Below, piece by piece: positions 10,093-19,213 of a stretch of DNA of 64,000 nt. A program made the translations under genes and the position numbers. The first letter of the stretch is position 1, and each line of letters starts with the position of its first letter. Source of the DNA: Halobacteriovoraceae bacterium (GTDB lineage: Bacteria > Bdellovibrionota > Bacteriovoracia > Bacteriovoracales > Bacteriovoracaceae); NCBI GenBank assembly GCA_002712005.1, contig PASP01000014.1, forward strand, positions 62,001 to 126,000. The letters run 5' to 3'. The notes beneath the pieces were generated by a model, which did no database searches, was not told where the DNA came from, and saw only the letters and a list, made by a program, of their open reading frames with translations.

Positions 10093-10922
10093 TTTCCTTC
10101 TTGGATCGTTTGAATGATAGTCTTACTTGAGAAGCTTTTTTGTTTTTCATGACGATAGATGAGGCAAATTCGATCCATATGAGTTGGAGAATCCTTAATC
10201 ATTGATAAGTTCTTGTGAGCTGCTGCAACTCGCTGGGGGAGAAGGCCTACTCCTATTCCTAAGGAGGTCATCTTGGCAATCACTTCGAGATTTTCAGAAG
10301 TGATTTCTTTTTTAAATGCTATTTTTAACTTTTTGATTACGGCCTTACTTTGAAATAAGTTTCCATCGTAAATTAATGTTTCTTTCGCTGACTTAGGTAA
10401 GGATTTTTTTTGGAATAGACCTACTTGGTCTCGGCATAGTTCTTTTATCACAAGATCTGGATGGGCTTTGGGATTGACAACAATTCCAAAATCGATTTTC
10501 CAGCTAATGACTTGTTCTGTGATTTCACGAGAAAGGCCGTGTACCAGTTTCAACGTGAGGCTTTCGTTTTCAGTCATTAATTTTGGCAAAAATTGATCTA
10601 GAGTAAAAAGGGCGACAGAGGGATGAAGCCCTATCGTATACTCACCAGTGACCTTTTCTTCTCTTTCGACGGATATTTTTTGTAACTCATTCCATTGGTT
10701 CATCAAGATATGGGCTTTTGTAACAAATTCTGAACCTAAGTGTGTGAGCTGAACTCCATTTTTTAGCCTTATTAAGAGCTGACCATTAACTTCTTTTTCG
10801 AGTCTTTTAATAGAGTAGCTTAAGGTGGGTTGGGTAATCCCCAATACTTCTGATGCTCTAGTGACGTTTAGAGTTTCAGAAACAGCAAGGAAATATTTAA
10901 TATCATCAAGTTGTAGGGCCAT
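10086..10922 (-). CDS. LysR-family transcriptional regulator
   Basis: 278 residues. N-terminal winged helix-turn-helix (about 1-60) with the typical LNVTRASEVLGITQPTLSYSIKRLEKEVNGQLLIR, followed by a LysR substrate-binding domain (about 90-270). The order and the IGVGLLPQRVAA stretch resemble OxyR/CysB-like members, but the ligand cannot be told. It is divergent from the small secreted protein at 11015, its most likely target under the usual LysR arrangement. No Shine-Dalgarno precedes the ATG; a -10 box lies 6 nt upstream, so the mRNA is probably leaderless. Confidence 0.9.
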   Translation of the reverse strand: MALQLDDIKYFLAVSETLNVTRASEVLGITQPTLSYSIKRLEKEVNGQLLIRLKNGVQLTHLGSEFVTKAHILMNQWNELQKISVEREEKVTGEYTIGLHPSVALFTLDQFLPKLMTENESLTLKLVHGLSREITEQVISWKIDFGIVVNPKAHPDLVIKELCRDQVGLFQKKSLPKSAKETLIYDGNLFQSKAVIKKLKIAFKKEITSENLEVIAKMTSLGIGVGLLPQRVAAAHKNLSMIKDSPTHMDRICLIYRHEKQKSFSSKTIIQTIQEGNY

Positions 10923-10928
10923 AAAAAT

Positions 10929-10956
10929 ATTTTATCACAGCAATGAAAATATACAA
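10929..10956 (-). promoter_or_regulatory. Predicted leaderless promoter of the lysR gene
   Basis: On the minus strand: TTGTAT (10956-10951), 16-nt spacer, TAAAAT (10934-10929), then 6 nt to the ATG at 10922. Transcription would start at or next to the start codon. It also lies in the divergent regulatory region of the gene at 11015. Confidence 0.55.
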
Positions 10957-11014
10957 TTATATTTATTTTAAAGAAAGGGATAGTTATAGGGCATAGATTT
11001 AAAGGGAGGGCACA

Positions 11015-11488
11015 ATGAAAAATCTATTACTATCAGTATTATCTATTTTCTTAATTAACGAAGCAAGCGCATCCAGAGATTTTAATATCAACAAATTTGA
11101 AATTAAATCTCCTATCAGTCTACAGGAACTTAAATGCGTCATACCTGTAGGATTGGAAAGTCCTATTGAGGAGAGAATGCATACTCAAATGACAGACTTC
11201 TATATTATGAATGACAGAGAGGGTTTAATTGAAGTTGAGCACGAATTGGCTTTTGCACAAGGATGCGATCTTGATCGCCTTGATGAACTCAAACAATTGG
11301 CCATAAGAACGCGCTTTGGTTTTGCAGATGCTGTGGTTACCTTAACTAAAGAAACACAAATCAAACCATTTCTATACAACGGAAAGTGTGTACGCAATAT
11401 CGTTGAGTCTCTTGAAATTGATTTTGGTCAGGGAACGCTTTTAAAAACATCGAGAAGAAGTATTTTAAAAGAAGCGACTGGTTGCTAA
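11015..11488 (+). CDS. Small secreted protein, divergent from LysR regulator
   Basis: 157 residues from ATG 11015, with GGGAGG 5 nt upstream. Residues 1-19 form a signal peptide ending in SAS. The mature protein has four Cys (KCVIP, QGCDL, GKCVRN, ATGC-end), suggesting two disulfides in the periplasm or outside. No family recognised. Its position opposite a LysR gene suggests control by that regulator. The last 4 bp overlap the end of epmA. Confidence 0.65.
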   Translation: MKNLLLSVLSIFLINEASASRDFNINKFEIKSPISLQELKCVIPVGLESPIEERMHTQMTDFYIMNDREGLIEVEHELAFAQGCDLDRLDELKQLAIRTRFGFADAVVTLTKETQIKPFLYNGKCVRNIVESLEIDFGQGTLLKTSRRSILKEATGC

Positions 11489-12456
11489 TGATAAAAACTG
11501 GGGGTTTCACTCTCTGGTGAGAGTAGCCCCATTAATAATCTTTCTACACCTAAAGCTATTCCTGCTGATGGAGGAATGCCTTTTGTTAGAGCTTGATAAA
11601 GTATATTAGGCTCGGGGAGCTCGTATTGGTAGAGCTCCCTTTTTCTTAGAGCCTCTTCTTTCATTCTTTCTCTTTGTTCTTCAATTTTAGTGAGCTCATT
11701 AAAGCAATTACACAATTCTATTCCAGATATATAAATTTCAAATCTTTCACAAACTCGTGGATCGTCTTTCTTAAGAGTTGAAAGAGCGGCTAGTGGTGCA
11801 GGGAACTCATCGACCACTACTAAGTCTTTTTGTTGAAAATGAGGTTCAATCAAATTCAAAAAGGCCATATGAAAATAATCTTCCCATGGCCAAAGGTCTT
11901 CATGATGAGGAAGAAGATTGGGGTGAAGTTGGTTAAGTGCATCTTTGAGTTCATTACGTTGATCAATATGAGCATATTCTAAAATGGAAAGACCAACATA
12001 TTCTTTAAAAAGATCATCAACACTGTAGTGCTCTATATTTAGACTTTCTTTAACTTCAATTCCATTTTCTAAGAGATAGATTCTAGTGTGTTCAATGAGA
12101 TTAAGGGTGTCTTCTAAAATTTCATGGTAGTAGCTATTGGCCCGATACCATTCAAGCATAAGAAATTGGAATCGATGTGTTTCAGAGCTAGGCTCATCTC
12201 TAAAGCAATAAGATAAGTTGTATATTTTTTCTAACCCCTCAGAGAGGAGCTTTTTCATGTGAAATTCAGGACTTGTTTGCAGATAGAGGTTCTGAATCGA
12301 GTTTGGTCTATAAACACTTTCCACTTTAAAAGGATGAAGATGAGTCTCCATTCCAGGATGAGTGACCACTGGAGGAGTTGGAGTTTCTAAAAAGTCATTA
12401 ATGGCAAAGAATTTACGAAGAGCTTCAACGGTTTTAAATAGTGGAATATTCGTCAT
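11485..12456 (-). CDS. epmA: Elongation factor P (R)-beta-lysine ligase EpmA
   Basis: 323 residues, the length of EpmA (GenX/PoxA). It is a class II lysyl-tRNA synthetase-like catalytic domain without the tRNA anticodon-binding domain. Class II motifs are visible: motif 1 region FLETPTPPVV, motif 2 FRDEPSSETHRFQFLMLEWYRA, and motif 3 GIALGVERLLMGL near the C-terminus. The family attaches beta-lysine to EF-P and so helps ribosomes through polyproline. The efp gene and epmB are not in this window. Confidence 0.9.
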   Translation of the reverse strand: MTNIPLFKTVEALRKFFAINDFLETPTPPVVTHPGMETHLHPFKVESVYRPNSIQNLYLQTSPEFHMKKLLSEGLEKIYNLSYCFRDEPSSETHRFQFLMLEWYRANSYYHEILEDTLNLIEHTRIYLLENGIEVKESLNIEHYSVDDLFKEYVGLSILEYAHIDQRNELKDALNQLHPNLLPHHEDLWPWEDYFHMAFLNLIEPHFQQKDLVVVDEFPAPLAALSTLKKDDPRVCERFEIYISGIELCNCFNELTKIEEQRERMKEEALRKRELYQYELPEPNILYQALTKGIPPSAGIALGVERLLMGLLSPESETPSFYH

Positions 12457-12589
12457 AAACAGGCCTTAGACTATGCAAATCAGATGAACTCTACTTTGTG
12501 CTTCAGCTTGATTTTTAGCGCAATAGGGGTACTATGGCCAAACCTTCGTGACATTAAATAATCTAAATAAATAATATGAGGTTTCAACT

Positions 12590-13822
12590 ATGTTAGAGCT
12601 ATTACAGGAGCTTTATAATACTTTAGGTATCGACGCTGTCGCCAATATTGGTGACCTTGTAGGTATCGTTTCTACTCTTGTTCTTGTTGGAGCAGGAAGT
12701 GCTCAAATCTTTGGTAGTAAAGAAGATAAATCCACCCCCAAAGAACTCGAAGAAGAGATTTCTTCAAAAATAGAATCAGAGAAAGAAGAGACAACTACTC
12801 CAGTCACTAAGGAGATAGAGCCCTCTGTAGCGGAAGTGATTACAGAAGAAGAGCCAGCTCCTTTAGAAACTGAGAAAGTAGATGAAGGTCCGTCTTGGTC
12901 TGAGCGCTTAAAGAAAGGACTTAGCCGTTCTCGTTCCCAAGTTTGGGGTAAAATGGGAGGTCTTTTTAAAGGGAAAGGTCTTTCTGATGAGGATCTTGAA
13001 GAGATTGAAGAGCTTCTCTATGGAGCAGATATTGGACCTAAAACAGCTATGGAGCTTACGGAAGCCCTAACGGAGAAGGCGAAAGATGAAGAATTCGGTG
13101 AAAAGGAATTTAAAAACTTTCTCCATCAATTCCTAAAAGAAAAAATGGAGCCTGTTCAGGCCGGAGTAGATCTCTCTTTATATGAATTTAATCCTGAAAA
13201 TAAAGGAAAGACTAAAGTCATTATGGTGGTTGGGGTTAATGGTGCAGGAAAAACCACGACAATTGGAAAGTTAGCTACAAAGCTTACTCAACAAGGGGCC
13301 AAAGTTGTGGTGGGTGCTTGTGATACCTTTAGAGCTGCTGCGGTTGATCAACTTCAGGTTTGGTGTGATCGTTCAGGAGCTACTATGATTCGTGCCAAAG
13401 AGGGGGCTAATCCTAGTGGAGTAGGTTATGATGCGTTACAAACTGCACTGAATGAAGAAGCTGACTATTGTATACTAGATACTGCGGGGCGTTTGCATAC
13501 TAAAGGAAATTTGATGGAGGAATTAACCAAGTCCAAAAATGTCCTTAAGAAGCTTGATGAAACAGCTCCTCATCACACACTTCTCGTTATCGATGCGATA
13601 ACTGGTCAGAATGCCATTCGTCAGGCCGAGGAATTTAATAAGGCATTGGACTTAAGTGGTTTAATTTTCACTAAGTGCGATGGTTCATCCAAAGCCGGTA
13701 GCGCAATATCGATTGTGCAGAGCCTTCAGGTGCCGATAACTTATATTGGTGTGGGCGAGAGCGTCGAAGATCTAAATATTTTTGATCTTGATGAATATTT
13801 GAATGCACTGCTTGATTTGTGA
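12590..13822 (+). CDS. ftsY: Signal recognition particle receptor FtsY
   Basis: 410 residues. Residues 22-40 are a hydrophobic stretch (VGIVSTLVLVGAGSAQIFG) that may anchor the protein, unlike E. coli FtsY. An acidic linker (about 45-100) follows, then the N domain and the GTPase G domain: G1 GVNGAGKTTT (about 213-222), DTFRAAAVDQL, DTAGR (about 296), TKCDGSSKAG. It docks SRP-bound ribosomes at the inner membrane for co-translational insertion. It ends in tandem stops TGA TAA and is followed by zapA. Confidence 0.96.
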   Translation: MLELLQELYNTLGIDAVANIGDLVGIVSTLVLVGAGSAQIFGSKEDKSTPKELEEEISSKIESEKEETTTPVTKEIEPSVAEVITEEEPAPLETEKVDEGPSWSERLKKGLSRSRSQVWGKMGGLFKGKGLSDEDLEEIEELLYGADIGPKTAMELTEALTEKAKDEEFGEKEFKNFLHQFLKEKMEPVQAGVDLSLYEFNPENKGKTKVIMVVGVNGAGKTTTIGKLATKLTQQGAKVVVGACDTFRAAAVDQLQVWCDRSGATMIRAKEGANPSGVGYDALQTALNEEADYCILDTAGRLHTKGNLMEELTKSKNVLKKLDETAPHHTLLVIDAITGQNAIRQAEEFNKALDLSGLIFTKCDGSSKAGSAISIVQSLQVPITYIGVGESVEDLNIFDLDEYLNALLDL

Positions 13823-13887
13823 TAAGATAGCTATAGAACAAGGTTTGGGACCTTTAAACTAAATTTTTAGTTTACTAGATTTCGGCC

Positions 13888-13915
13888 TTGGCGTACGCTT
13901 ATAGATGCGTATAAT
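13888..13915 (+). promoter_or_regulatory. Strong predicted promoter giving leaderless zapA mRNA
   Basis: TTGGCG (13888-13893), 16-nt spacer, perfect TATAAT (13910-13915), then 6 nt to the zapA ATG at 13922. There is no Shine-Dalgarno between. The predicted start of transcription coincides with the ATG. An A/T hairpin (AAACTAAA...TTTAGTTT, about 13857-13874) lies just upstream and may weakly separate ftsY transcription from this promoter. Confidence 0.65.
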
Positions 13916-13921
13916 TTAAAT

Positions 13922-14230
13922 ATGGATAAACAATTGAGTGAAATTGAATTTGAAATCCTAGGTTACAAAGTTAAGCTTCGTGAGAAAGACGGTGATAAGT
14001 CATCTGTATCTCCTCACGATGTAGTAGACCTCGTGAGAAGAGAGTCTAATAAAATAATGGATAAAGCTCCCCAGCTATCTTCAGGTGAAGTAGCCCTCCT
14101 CGTTGCTTTGCAACTGGCACAAGAAAATTTAGAAATTTCAAAAAGCTATAAAGAAGAGCTCGATAACTTAAAAGAGAAAGCTGGCGAAGCCCTCAATTTG
14201 ATTGAGGATGTTTCTCCAACGACGATGTAA
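13922..14230 (+). CDS. zapA: Cell division protein ZapA
   Basis: 102 residues, typical for ZapA. The N-terminal part (ILGYKVKLREKDGD) is the beta-strand FtsZ-binding head and the C-terminal half is a coiled coil (about 45-95). The family promotes bundling of FtsZ protofilaments at the division site. The gene order zapA-fau is the one common in proteobacteria. In many gammaproteobacteria 6S RNA lies between these two genes, but here the gap is only 15 nt, so no 6S RNA fits. Confidence 0.88.
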   Translation: MDKQLSEIEFEILGYKVKLREKDGDKSSVSPHDVVDLVRRESNKIMDKAPQLSSGEVALLVALQLAQENLEISKSYKEELDNLKEKAGEALNLIEDVSPTTM

Positions 14231-14245
14231 TTTATTTTTCAATCA

Positions 14246-14869
14246 ATGAACTCACTGGATTTTGATGTGAGTAAAAGCTCTAAGGCTGATTTGAGAAGGA
14301 TTAAGAAAGAAGAAATTCTTAGTCTACCTCATGAGGTAAGAGTTAAAAAAGATATTCAAATAGGAGAGTGGCTAAAAGCCTATCTCGAATACTATTGGAA
14401 AAATTCTCCCTCTCAGAAAAATCAATCCATACTAAATTTAGGAGTTTATTCTCCCTTAAAAGATGAAGTCGTTTGGGACTCTGCGCTTGTTGACCTAGGT
14501 TTTATCAAGCTTTGTTACCCGAGCTATTTATCCGAAGGGAGAATGGTATTTCGCCAATGCTCTCAGGAGGATCTGATATATACCCGTGATTTTGGGGTAT
14601 CAATTGGAGCTCCCAGTATAGATGCTATTGAAGAAGTACCAGATATTTGCCTTATTCCTGGACTATGTTTCACTCGTGAAGGTCATCGTTTAGGGAGAGG
14701 GAAAGGTTATTATGATCGATATTTAGAGAATTTCTCTGGAGTAAAAATCGGTATAGCCTATAGTGAGCAGTTTGAAGCTGAGCTTCCTTGCGAGGAGCAT
14801 GATCAACTCTTAGATGGAGTGATTTCAGAGCAAGGAGTTCTTATAGCTGGAGAATTGTTAAGTTTATGA
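14246..14869 (+). CDS. fau: 5-formyltetrahydrofolate cyclo-ligase
   Basis: 207 residues (MTHFS/YgfA). ATP-dependent conversion of 5-formyl-THF to 5,10-methenyl-THF in folate recycling. Visible motifs: N-terminal SKADLRRIKKEEILSLP, and the C-terminal substrate/ATP loop PGLCFTREGHRLGRGKGYYDRYL that marks the family. No clear Shine-Dalgarno precedes the ATG; it follows the zapA stop by 15 nt, so translation is probably coupled. Confidence 0.92.
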   Translation: MNSLDFDVSKSSKADLRRIKKEEILSLPHEVRVKKDIQIGEWLKAYLEYYWKNSPSQKNQSILNLGVYSPLKDEVVWDSALVDLGFIKLCYPSYLSEGRMVFRQCSQEDLIYTRDFGVSIGAPSIDAIEEVPDICLIPGLCFTREGHRLGRGKGYYDRYLENFSGVKIGIAYSEQFEAELPCEEHDQLLDGVISEQGVLIAGELLSL

Positions 14870-14921
14870 GGTTTAGCCTTATTTCTTAAAGAGAAATAAG
14901 TGGTTTTAAGGAGATAGTAAA

Positions 14922-16481
14922 ATGGATATGACAGTTATTTTGGCCTCTATCCTTTTTCTTGTTTTGGGTGCAGGACTTGGTTTCTTTATTAGAAATCGTC
15001 AGGCCCAAGTTGAGCTCAAAGAAAGAGAGCAACGTGGAGACCAAATCATTGAAAAAGCTAAAGAGTCTGCCAATGACATTAAGTACAAGGCAAGAAAAGA
15101 AGCTAAAGAGATTATTAAAGAAGAGCGACAGCAATTTGAAAACGAAATGCGTAATCGCGAGAAAGAGTTTAAGTCTACAGAGAGAGAATTGACTCAAAAA
15201 GAAGCGAAGCTTGAATCTAAGCTCGAACAGACTCAAGAAAAAATGGAAACACTAACTCGACGTGAAGATGAAGTTGGTGAACTCAAGAAAAGAGTTGAAA
15301 AAGAAATCGAAAAGTATAGAGAACGTCAAAATGAAATCTCTGTAAAGCTAAGTGAAGTTGCGAGTATGACTCGTGACCAAGCTAAATCAGAACTCTTAAA
15401 AACCATGGAAGAAGAAGCTCGTGTCGACTTCGCAAAAATGGCCAAAAGAATCGAAGAGGAAGTTAAAGAGAACGCCGAAAATGAAGCTAAGAAAGTTGTA
15501 GGCGTAGCTATCCAAAGATTTGCTGGTGAGTATGTTGCGGAAAAAACAATTTCGACAGTAGATCTTCCTTCCGATGATGTTAAGGGACGTCTGATTGGAC
15601 GTGAGGGTCGAAATATTCGTGCCTTTGAACAGATTTGTGGTGTGGATCTTATTATTGATGACACTCCTGAAGTTGTCGTAATTTCTTCTTTCAATGTGAT
15701 TAGAAGAGAAATTGCGAGAAGAACGATTGAAAAACTTATTGCTGATGGACGTATCCACCCAGCAAAAATTGAAGAATTCCATGATAAGGCCAAGAGTGAA
15801 ATGGATAAGCAGCTTCTTGATCTAGGTCAGAAAGCTCAAATGGAAATTGGAGTTCACGGTATTCACCCTGAAATCCTTAAGCTTGTAGGAGCGCTAAACT
15901 GGCGTACTTCTTACACACAAAACCAATATCAGCATGCTATTGAAGCCGCCTTTATGTGTGGAGCGATGGCCGCTGAAATGGGTCTAAATGTTAAGCAAGC
16001 AAGAAGAGCAGCTCTTCTTCACGACATCGGTAAAGTTCTTGATGCTTCGGCTGAAGGTTCTCACGCTGTTATCGGTGCCGACTTTGCTAAAAAATATGGG
16101 GAAGCTCCTGATATCGTTCATGCGATTCGTGCCCACCACGATGATGAGAAACCAGAATCAGTTCTTGCTCACTTAGTGGCAGCAGCTGATGCTCTTTCTG
16201 GTGCTCGTCCTGGTGCTCGTAAGGCCATGATGGAATCTTATGTTTCTCGTCTTACTGATATCGAAGAGATCGTAAATTCTTTCGATGGAGTAACTCGTTC
16301 CTATGCAATCTCTGGTGGTCGTGAGGTTAGAGTTTTCGTAGAAAACGAAAATGTAACCGATGAACAAACAGTTCTTCTATCCAGAGATATTGCAAAGAAA
16401 ATTGAAGAGGAAATGTCTTATCCTGGAACGATCAAAATTACGGTTCTAAGAGAGACAAAAGCAGTTGGTGTTGCTCGCTAA
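14922..16481 (+). CDS. rny: Ribonuclease Y
   Basis: 519 residues. N-terminal membrane helix (about 4-24, VILASILFLVLGAGLGFFI), a long charged coiled coil (about 25-190), a KH RNA-binding domain (LIGREGRNIRAFEQICGVDLIIDDTPE, about 225-250), then an HD phosphohydrolase domain with the LLHDIGK motif (about 367). The family is a membrane-bound endoribonuclease that starts mRNA decay. AAGGAG lies 8 nt before the ATG. The gene ends in a strong terminator. Confidence 0.97.
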   Translation: MDMTVILASILFLVLGAGLGFFIRNRQAQVELKEREQRGDQIIEKAKESANDIKYKARKEAKEIIKEERQQFENEMRNREKEFKSTERELTQKEAKLESKLEQTQEKMETLTRREDEVGELKKRVEKEIEKYRERQNEISVKLSEVASMTRDQAKSELLKTMEEEARVDFAKMAKRIEEEVKENAENEAKKVVGVAIQRFAGEYVAEKTISTVDLPSDDVKGRLIGREGRNIRAFEQICGVDLIIDDTPEVVVISSFNVIRREIARRTIEKLIADGRIHPAKIEEFHDKAKSEMDKQLLDLGQKAQMEIGVHGIHPEILKLVGALNWRTSYTQNQYQHAIEAAFMCGAMAAEMGLNVKQARRAALLHDIGKVLDASAEGSHAVIGADFAKKYGEAPDIVHAIRAHHDDEKPESVLAHLVAAADALSGARPGARKAMMESYVSRLTDIEEIVNSFDGVTRSYAISGGREVRVFVENENVTDEQTVLLSRDIAKKIEEEMSYPGTIKITVLRETKAVGVAR

Positions 16482-16507
16482 TTGTTGATTAAAAATTTCT
16501 TTTAAAT

Positions 16508-16540
16508 AAAAAAATGCCCCTGAATAGGGGCTTTTTTATT
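16508..16540 (+). terminator. Intrinsic terminator after rny
   Basis: GCCCCT (16516-16521), loop GAAT, AGGGGC (16526-16531), then a T-run; an A-run precedes the stem. The A-run and T-run make it bidirectional, so it can also end the convergent peptidase transcript whose stop codon is at 16542. Confidence 0.9.
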
Positions 16541-16541
16541 T

Positions 16542-17216
16542 TTAAAGACACTCTTGTACACGATTTCCAGCATCAAACCATGACTCGAAAAAATCAAAAG
16601 CTCTTTTACATGCTTTTGGAGTGGAAGAGTTCTTTGTCAGAAGGGCAGGTTCAGTAACAAAGGCAGTAAAGACTTCTGCGAATTGTTCATTAAATCGGTT
16701 ATCAGAATAACCAGAAACAAGGCAGTACCCATAACCTTTCATGTGGTTTCTATAGAGTTGGTAAGAACCATTATTTCCTATAAGGTGAGCGAGCTCATGA
16801 ACATGTTGGGCAACACTTTCACCATGTTGTTTGTGTCCATTTCTGCGAATAAGAATATGATCCCATCTTTGTCCACTAGAACCATTTCCACTAACAATTC
16901 TGATTTGATAAGGGTCTCTTCTTTTCCAAGTGGCACTTCTTAAAGGCTCATCACCGTTAAGATAATGCATCCATGTTAAAGCGGCACCGAGAGTTCTTGT
17001 TTCAATTGGACCTGCACCAACAAGCTTCAGCTTTTGGAGTCTAATAATATCGCGAGCTTCAGTTAGAGAAACACGAGATACGGGATAACATCCTTTAGAA
17101 GGTTTATCGTAATTTTTTAGCGAGTAGGGATAAGGGCTTTTGGCTTGGGCTTGAGAAAGTCCTGAAAAGCCGATAACTGCTAAAGTCAGTCCGAGGATCG
17201 TCTTTTTTAAAGTCAT
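16542..17216 (-). CDS. Predicted secreted zinc metallopeptidase (HELAH)
   Basis: 224 residues with a signal peptide ending AQAKS (about 1-25). The mature part has HVHELAHLIGNN (about 138-149), an HExxH zinc motif, and about 35 residues later NEQFAEVF, whose Glu could be the third zinc ligand as in gluzincin-type peptidases. Several Cys are present. Substrate unknown. I infer a secreted or periplasmic protease; the exact peptidase family was not identified. Transcribed alone. Confidence 0.7.
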   Translation of the reverse strand: MTLKKTILGLTLAVIGFSGLSQAQAKSPYPYSLKNYDKPSKGCYPVSRVSLTEARDIIRLQKLKLVGAGPIETRTLGAALTWMHYLNGDEPLRSATWKRRDPYQIRIVSGNGSSGQRWDHILIRRNGHKQHGESVAQHVHELAHLIGNNGSYQLYRNHMKGYGYCLVSGYSDNRFNEQFAEVFTAFVTEPALLTKNSSTPKACKRAFDFFESWFDAGNRVQECL

Positions 17217-17400
17217 CTACTACCCTTTGTTGAGGTTAGGGGGGGAGTGTTTTAGTTATAAGGGATTTAGAGATAAATAGGGTTTCTTTTGAAATATTCA
17301 CCACCCCGTCAAATGATTAAACAGTTATAGTTAACTGTCTTTTCAGTAGGTTAGACTAATGGAATCTCTTGCCTGTCCTGAGTTTAGAATTTATTTAGGC

Positions 17401-17406
17401 TATACT
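17401..17406 (+). promoter_or_regulatory. Predicted -10 box for leaderless M15 peptidase gene
   Basis: TATACT at 17401-17406 lies 6 nt before the ATG at 17413, with no Shine-Dalgarno. No convincing -35 is seen. The same -10/6 nt/start layout occurs upstream of zapA and the gene at 60762, which supports 17413 as the real start. Confidence 0.4.
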
Positions 17407-17412
17407 TTGAGC

Positions 17413-18429
17413 ATGATGACTAAAAAGAAAAGTAACTCCATTTTTTCAAGTTTCCTCTTAGGCTCACTCATAATGAGTTCATGCTCTTTATATGAGCATG
17501 ATAATTCCACTGAGCAATTAAAAGCGGGCAGTCACAAGATTGTAGATCGTGAAAGACCAGATAGTTACTATGTTAATTCTCACTCCTGTAAAGTGACTCA
17601 TGATTCTAGTGTGCCAAAGAAAGTTGTTAATCTTAATTTAACTCATAAACATAGAAATATAGATTTTGAAAAAAGATCTCCTTCTTCTGTTAAGTCTCTT
17701 TATAAGATGGCCAAGACAGCAGCTTGCCCTGACCTAACAACAGGTGAGATTGATGATCTTAAGACTCTCGTTGATCGACTTGATGGAAGAGATCTATACG
17801 ATCCAACGAACTATGAAGATTCAGCTCAAGGATTACAAAATTATATTGATGATGTTGGAGTCATCGATAAATTCAGTGCTGCTGAGATGATCTCTCCCAA
17901 TCATCCAGGACATGCACAAACATGTGGCTTTAAAACCTTGCTTCCACCCCAGTGTCGTTGGGCAGCAGGAGCGGCTCAGGGATTAGTTGCGAGTAAATTA
18001 AGAGAAGTAATTAATGATGGGGACCCGTATGGGGCTAAGAAAATCACATTAAGAAACTGGTATCGACCAAGATGTTATAATAGTAAGGTGGGCGGCGCTT
18101 CCGCAAGTGACCATATCCAAGCTCGTGGTTTTGATCTGGATTTTGAAACACCTGATGATCGGGCCAAAGCTCAAAAATACTTATGCCAAATGTATAAGAA
18201 AAAGAAGTTCAATCTCCAAGTTGGAATTGGCTGTCAGACTCTTCATGTGGGAATCGGCTCACCAAAGAGATTATCTGCTTATGGGCCAGATGGTTCACGC
18301 TTTTGGACTTACGGATCACTGCAAAGATGTTCATTAAAAAGAGTGTCTGGGGATGATTGTTGGTTAGTGAATCGTAACGGACATAAGAGAATCCACACAG
18401 ATGCTAAGAGCTATAGCGGCGGTCTCTAG
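17413..18429 (+). CDS. M15-like peptidase lipoprotein
   Basis: 338 residues from ATG 17413 (an in-frame ATG at 17359 would bury the signal sequence). N-terminus MMTKKKSNSIFSSFLLGSLIMSSC is a lipoprotein signal with Cys after MSS. The C-terminal half has ASDHIQARGFDLDF (about 230-243) and LHVGIG (about 276), matching the zinc-binding SxHxxGxAxD and HxH-type motifs of M15 D-Ala-D-Ala peptidases. These cut peptidoglycan cross-links or stem peptides. Many Cys suggest disulfides in the periplasm. Confidence 0.75.
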   Translation: MMTKKKSNSIFSSFLLGSLIMSSCSLYEHDNSTEQLKAGSHKIVDRERPDSYYVNSHSCKVTHDSSVPKKVVNLNLTHKHRNIDFEKRSPSSVKSLYKMAKTAACPDLTTGEIDDLKTLVDRLDGRDLYDPTNYEDSAQGLQNYIDDVGVIDKFSAAEMISPNHPGHAQTCGFKTLLPPQCRWAAGAAQGLVASKLREVINDGDPYGAKKITLRNWYRPRCYNSKVGGASASDHIQARGFDLDFETPDDRAKAQKYLCQMYKKKKFNLQVGIGCQTLHVGIGSPKRLSAYGPDGSRFWTYGSLQRCSLKRVSGDDCWLVNRNGHKRIHTDAKSYSGGL

Positions 18430-18529
18430 TCTCATTCTCTCAGCTTTATTCTTTCTCCAAATTCATACTCGATTTTTAGTCGAAAGGGCCTTATTATATT
18501 TTATAAGTGCTTGAATTTTGGAGGTCTAA

Positions 18530-19213
18530 TTGAAAACACGATATGCTTTGGTGACTGGCTCATCTAGCGGACTAGGCTTAGAGATGACTCAGTATCTTCT
18601 TGAAGAAGGTTATGTCGTCTTTGGCGCGAGTCGAAGTGGAACAGATATAGATCATGAAAACTTTGTTGATCTCGATGTCGATATTACAAAAGAAGAGTCT
18701 GTTCAGGAAATGTATGATGAGATTGGTAAGGATACCTACGGACTCCATCTCATTATTAATAATGCTGGAATCTATGAAATGGGTCCAGTGGTTGAAACTG
18801 AATCAGAAGTTTTCTCTGATCACCTCCTAACCAATATTCTAGGACCCTTTCATATTCTGAAATATGGACATGACTTTGTTATCGAAGAAGTTACTCATGT
18901 GATTAATCTGTCATCGATTGCAGGGAAGAGAGGGTATGAGAATACTTCAGCCTACTGTGCCTCTAAATTTGGTTTGAATGGTTTGATTGAATCGTGTCGT
19001 GAGGAATGGAAGCCCTTAGGTGTACGCTTTACAACGCTTATGCCTGGTGCTGTTGATACTCCTCTATGGGATAGTCTTAGTGATGATCTCGACAGAGAAA
19101 AAATGCTAGATCCCGAAGACTTTTTACATGTGTTTGATATGGTTGTGAAAAGTCCCAATAATATGCAATTTCCAGACATTACTTTTATGCACAAGAGTGG
19201 ATATATCGATTAG
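18530..19213 (+). CDS. Short-chain dehydrogenase/reductase
   Basis: 227 residues from TTG 18530, with GGAGG 5 nt upstream. Classical SDR fold: nucleotide-binding TGSSSGLG near the N-terminus, NNAG (about 74), Ser in NLSSIAG, and catalytic YCASK (Tyr142, Lys146). Cytoplasmic NAD(P)-dependent oxidoreductase; the substrate cannot be predicted. Its stop overlaps the end of the convergent YqjE-like gene. Confidence 0.88.
   Translation: MKTRYALVTGSSSGLGLEMTQYLLEEGYVVFGASRSGTDIDHENFVDLDVDITKEESVQEMYDEIGKDTYGLHLIINNAGIYEMGPVVETESEVFSDHLLTNILGPFHILKYGHDFVIEEVTHVINLSSIAGKRGYENTSAYCASKFGLNGLIESCREEWKPLGVRFTTLMPGAVDTPLWDSLSDDLDREKMLDPEDFLHVFDMVVKSPNNMQFPDITFMHKSGYID

Noticed and set aside
14231-14245. 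6S RNA between zapA and fau
   Set aside because: Only 15 nt separate the two genes; the 100 nt before zapA lack the long 6S-like bubble and contain a promoter instead.
15326-15793. Long antisense ORFs inside rny
   Set aside because: Two minus-strand frames are open, but their sequence is the shadow of a Glu/Lys-rich coding region, with no SD and no family features.
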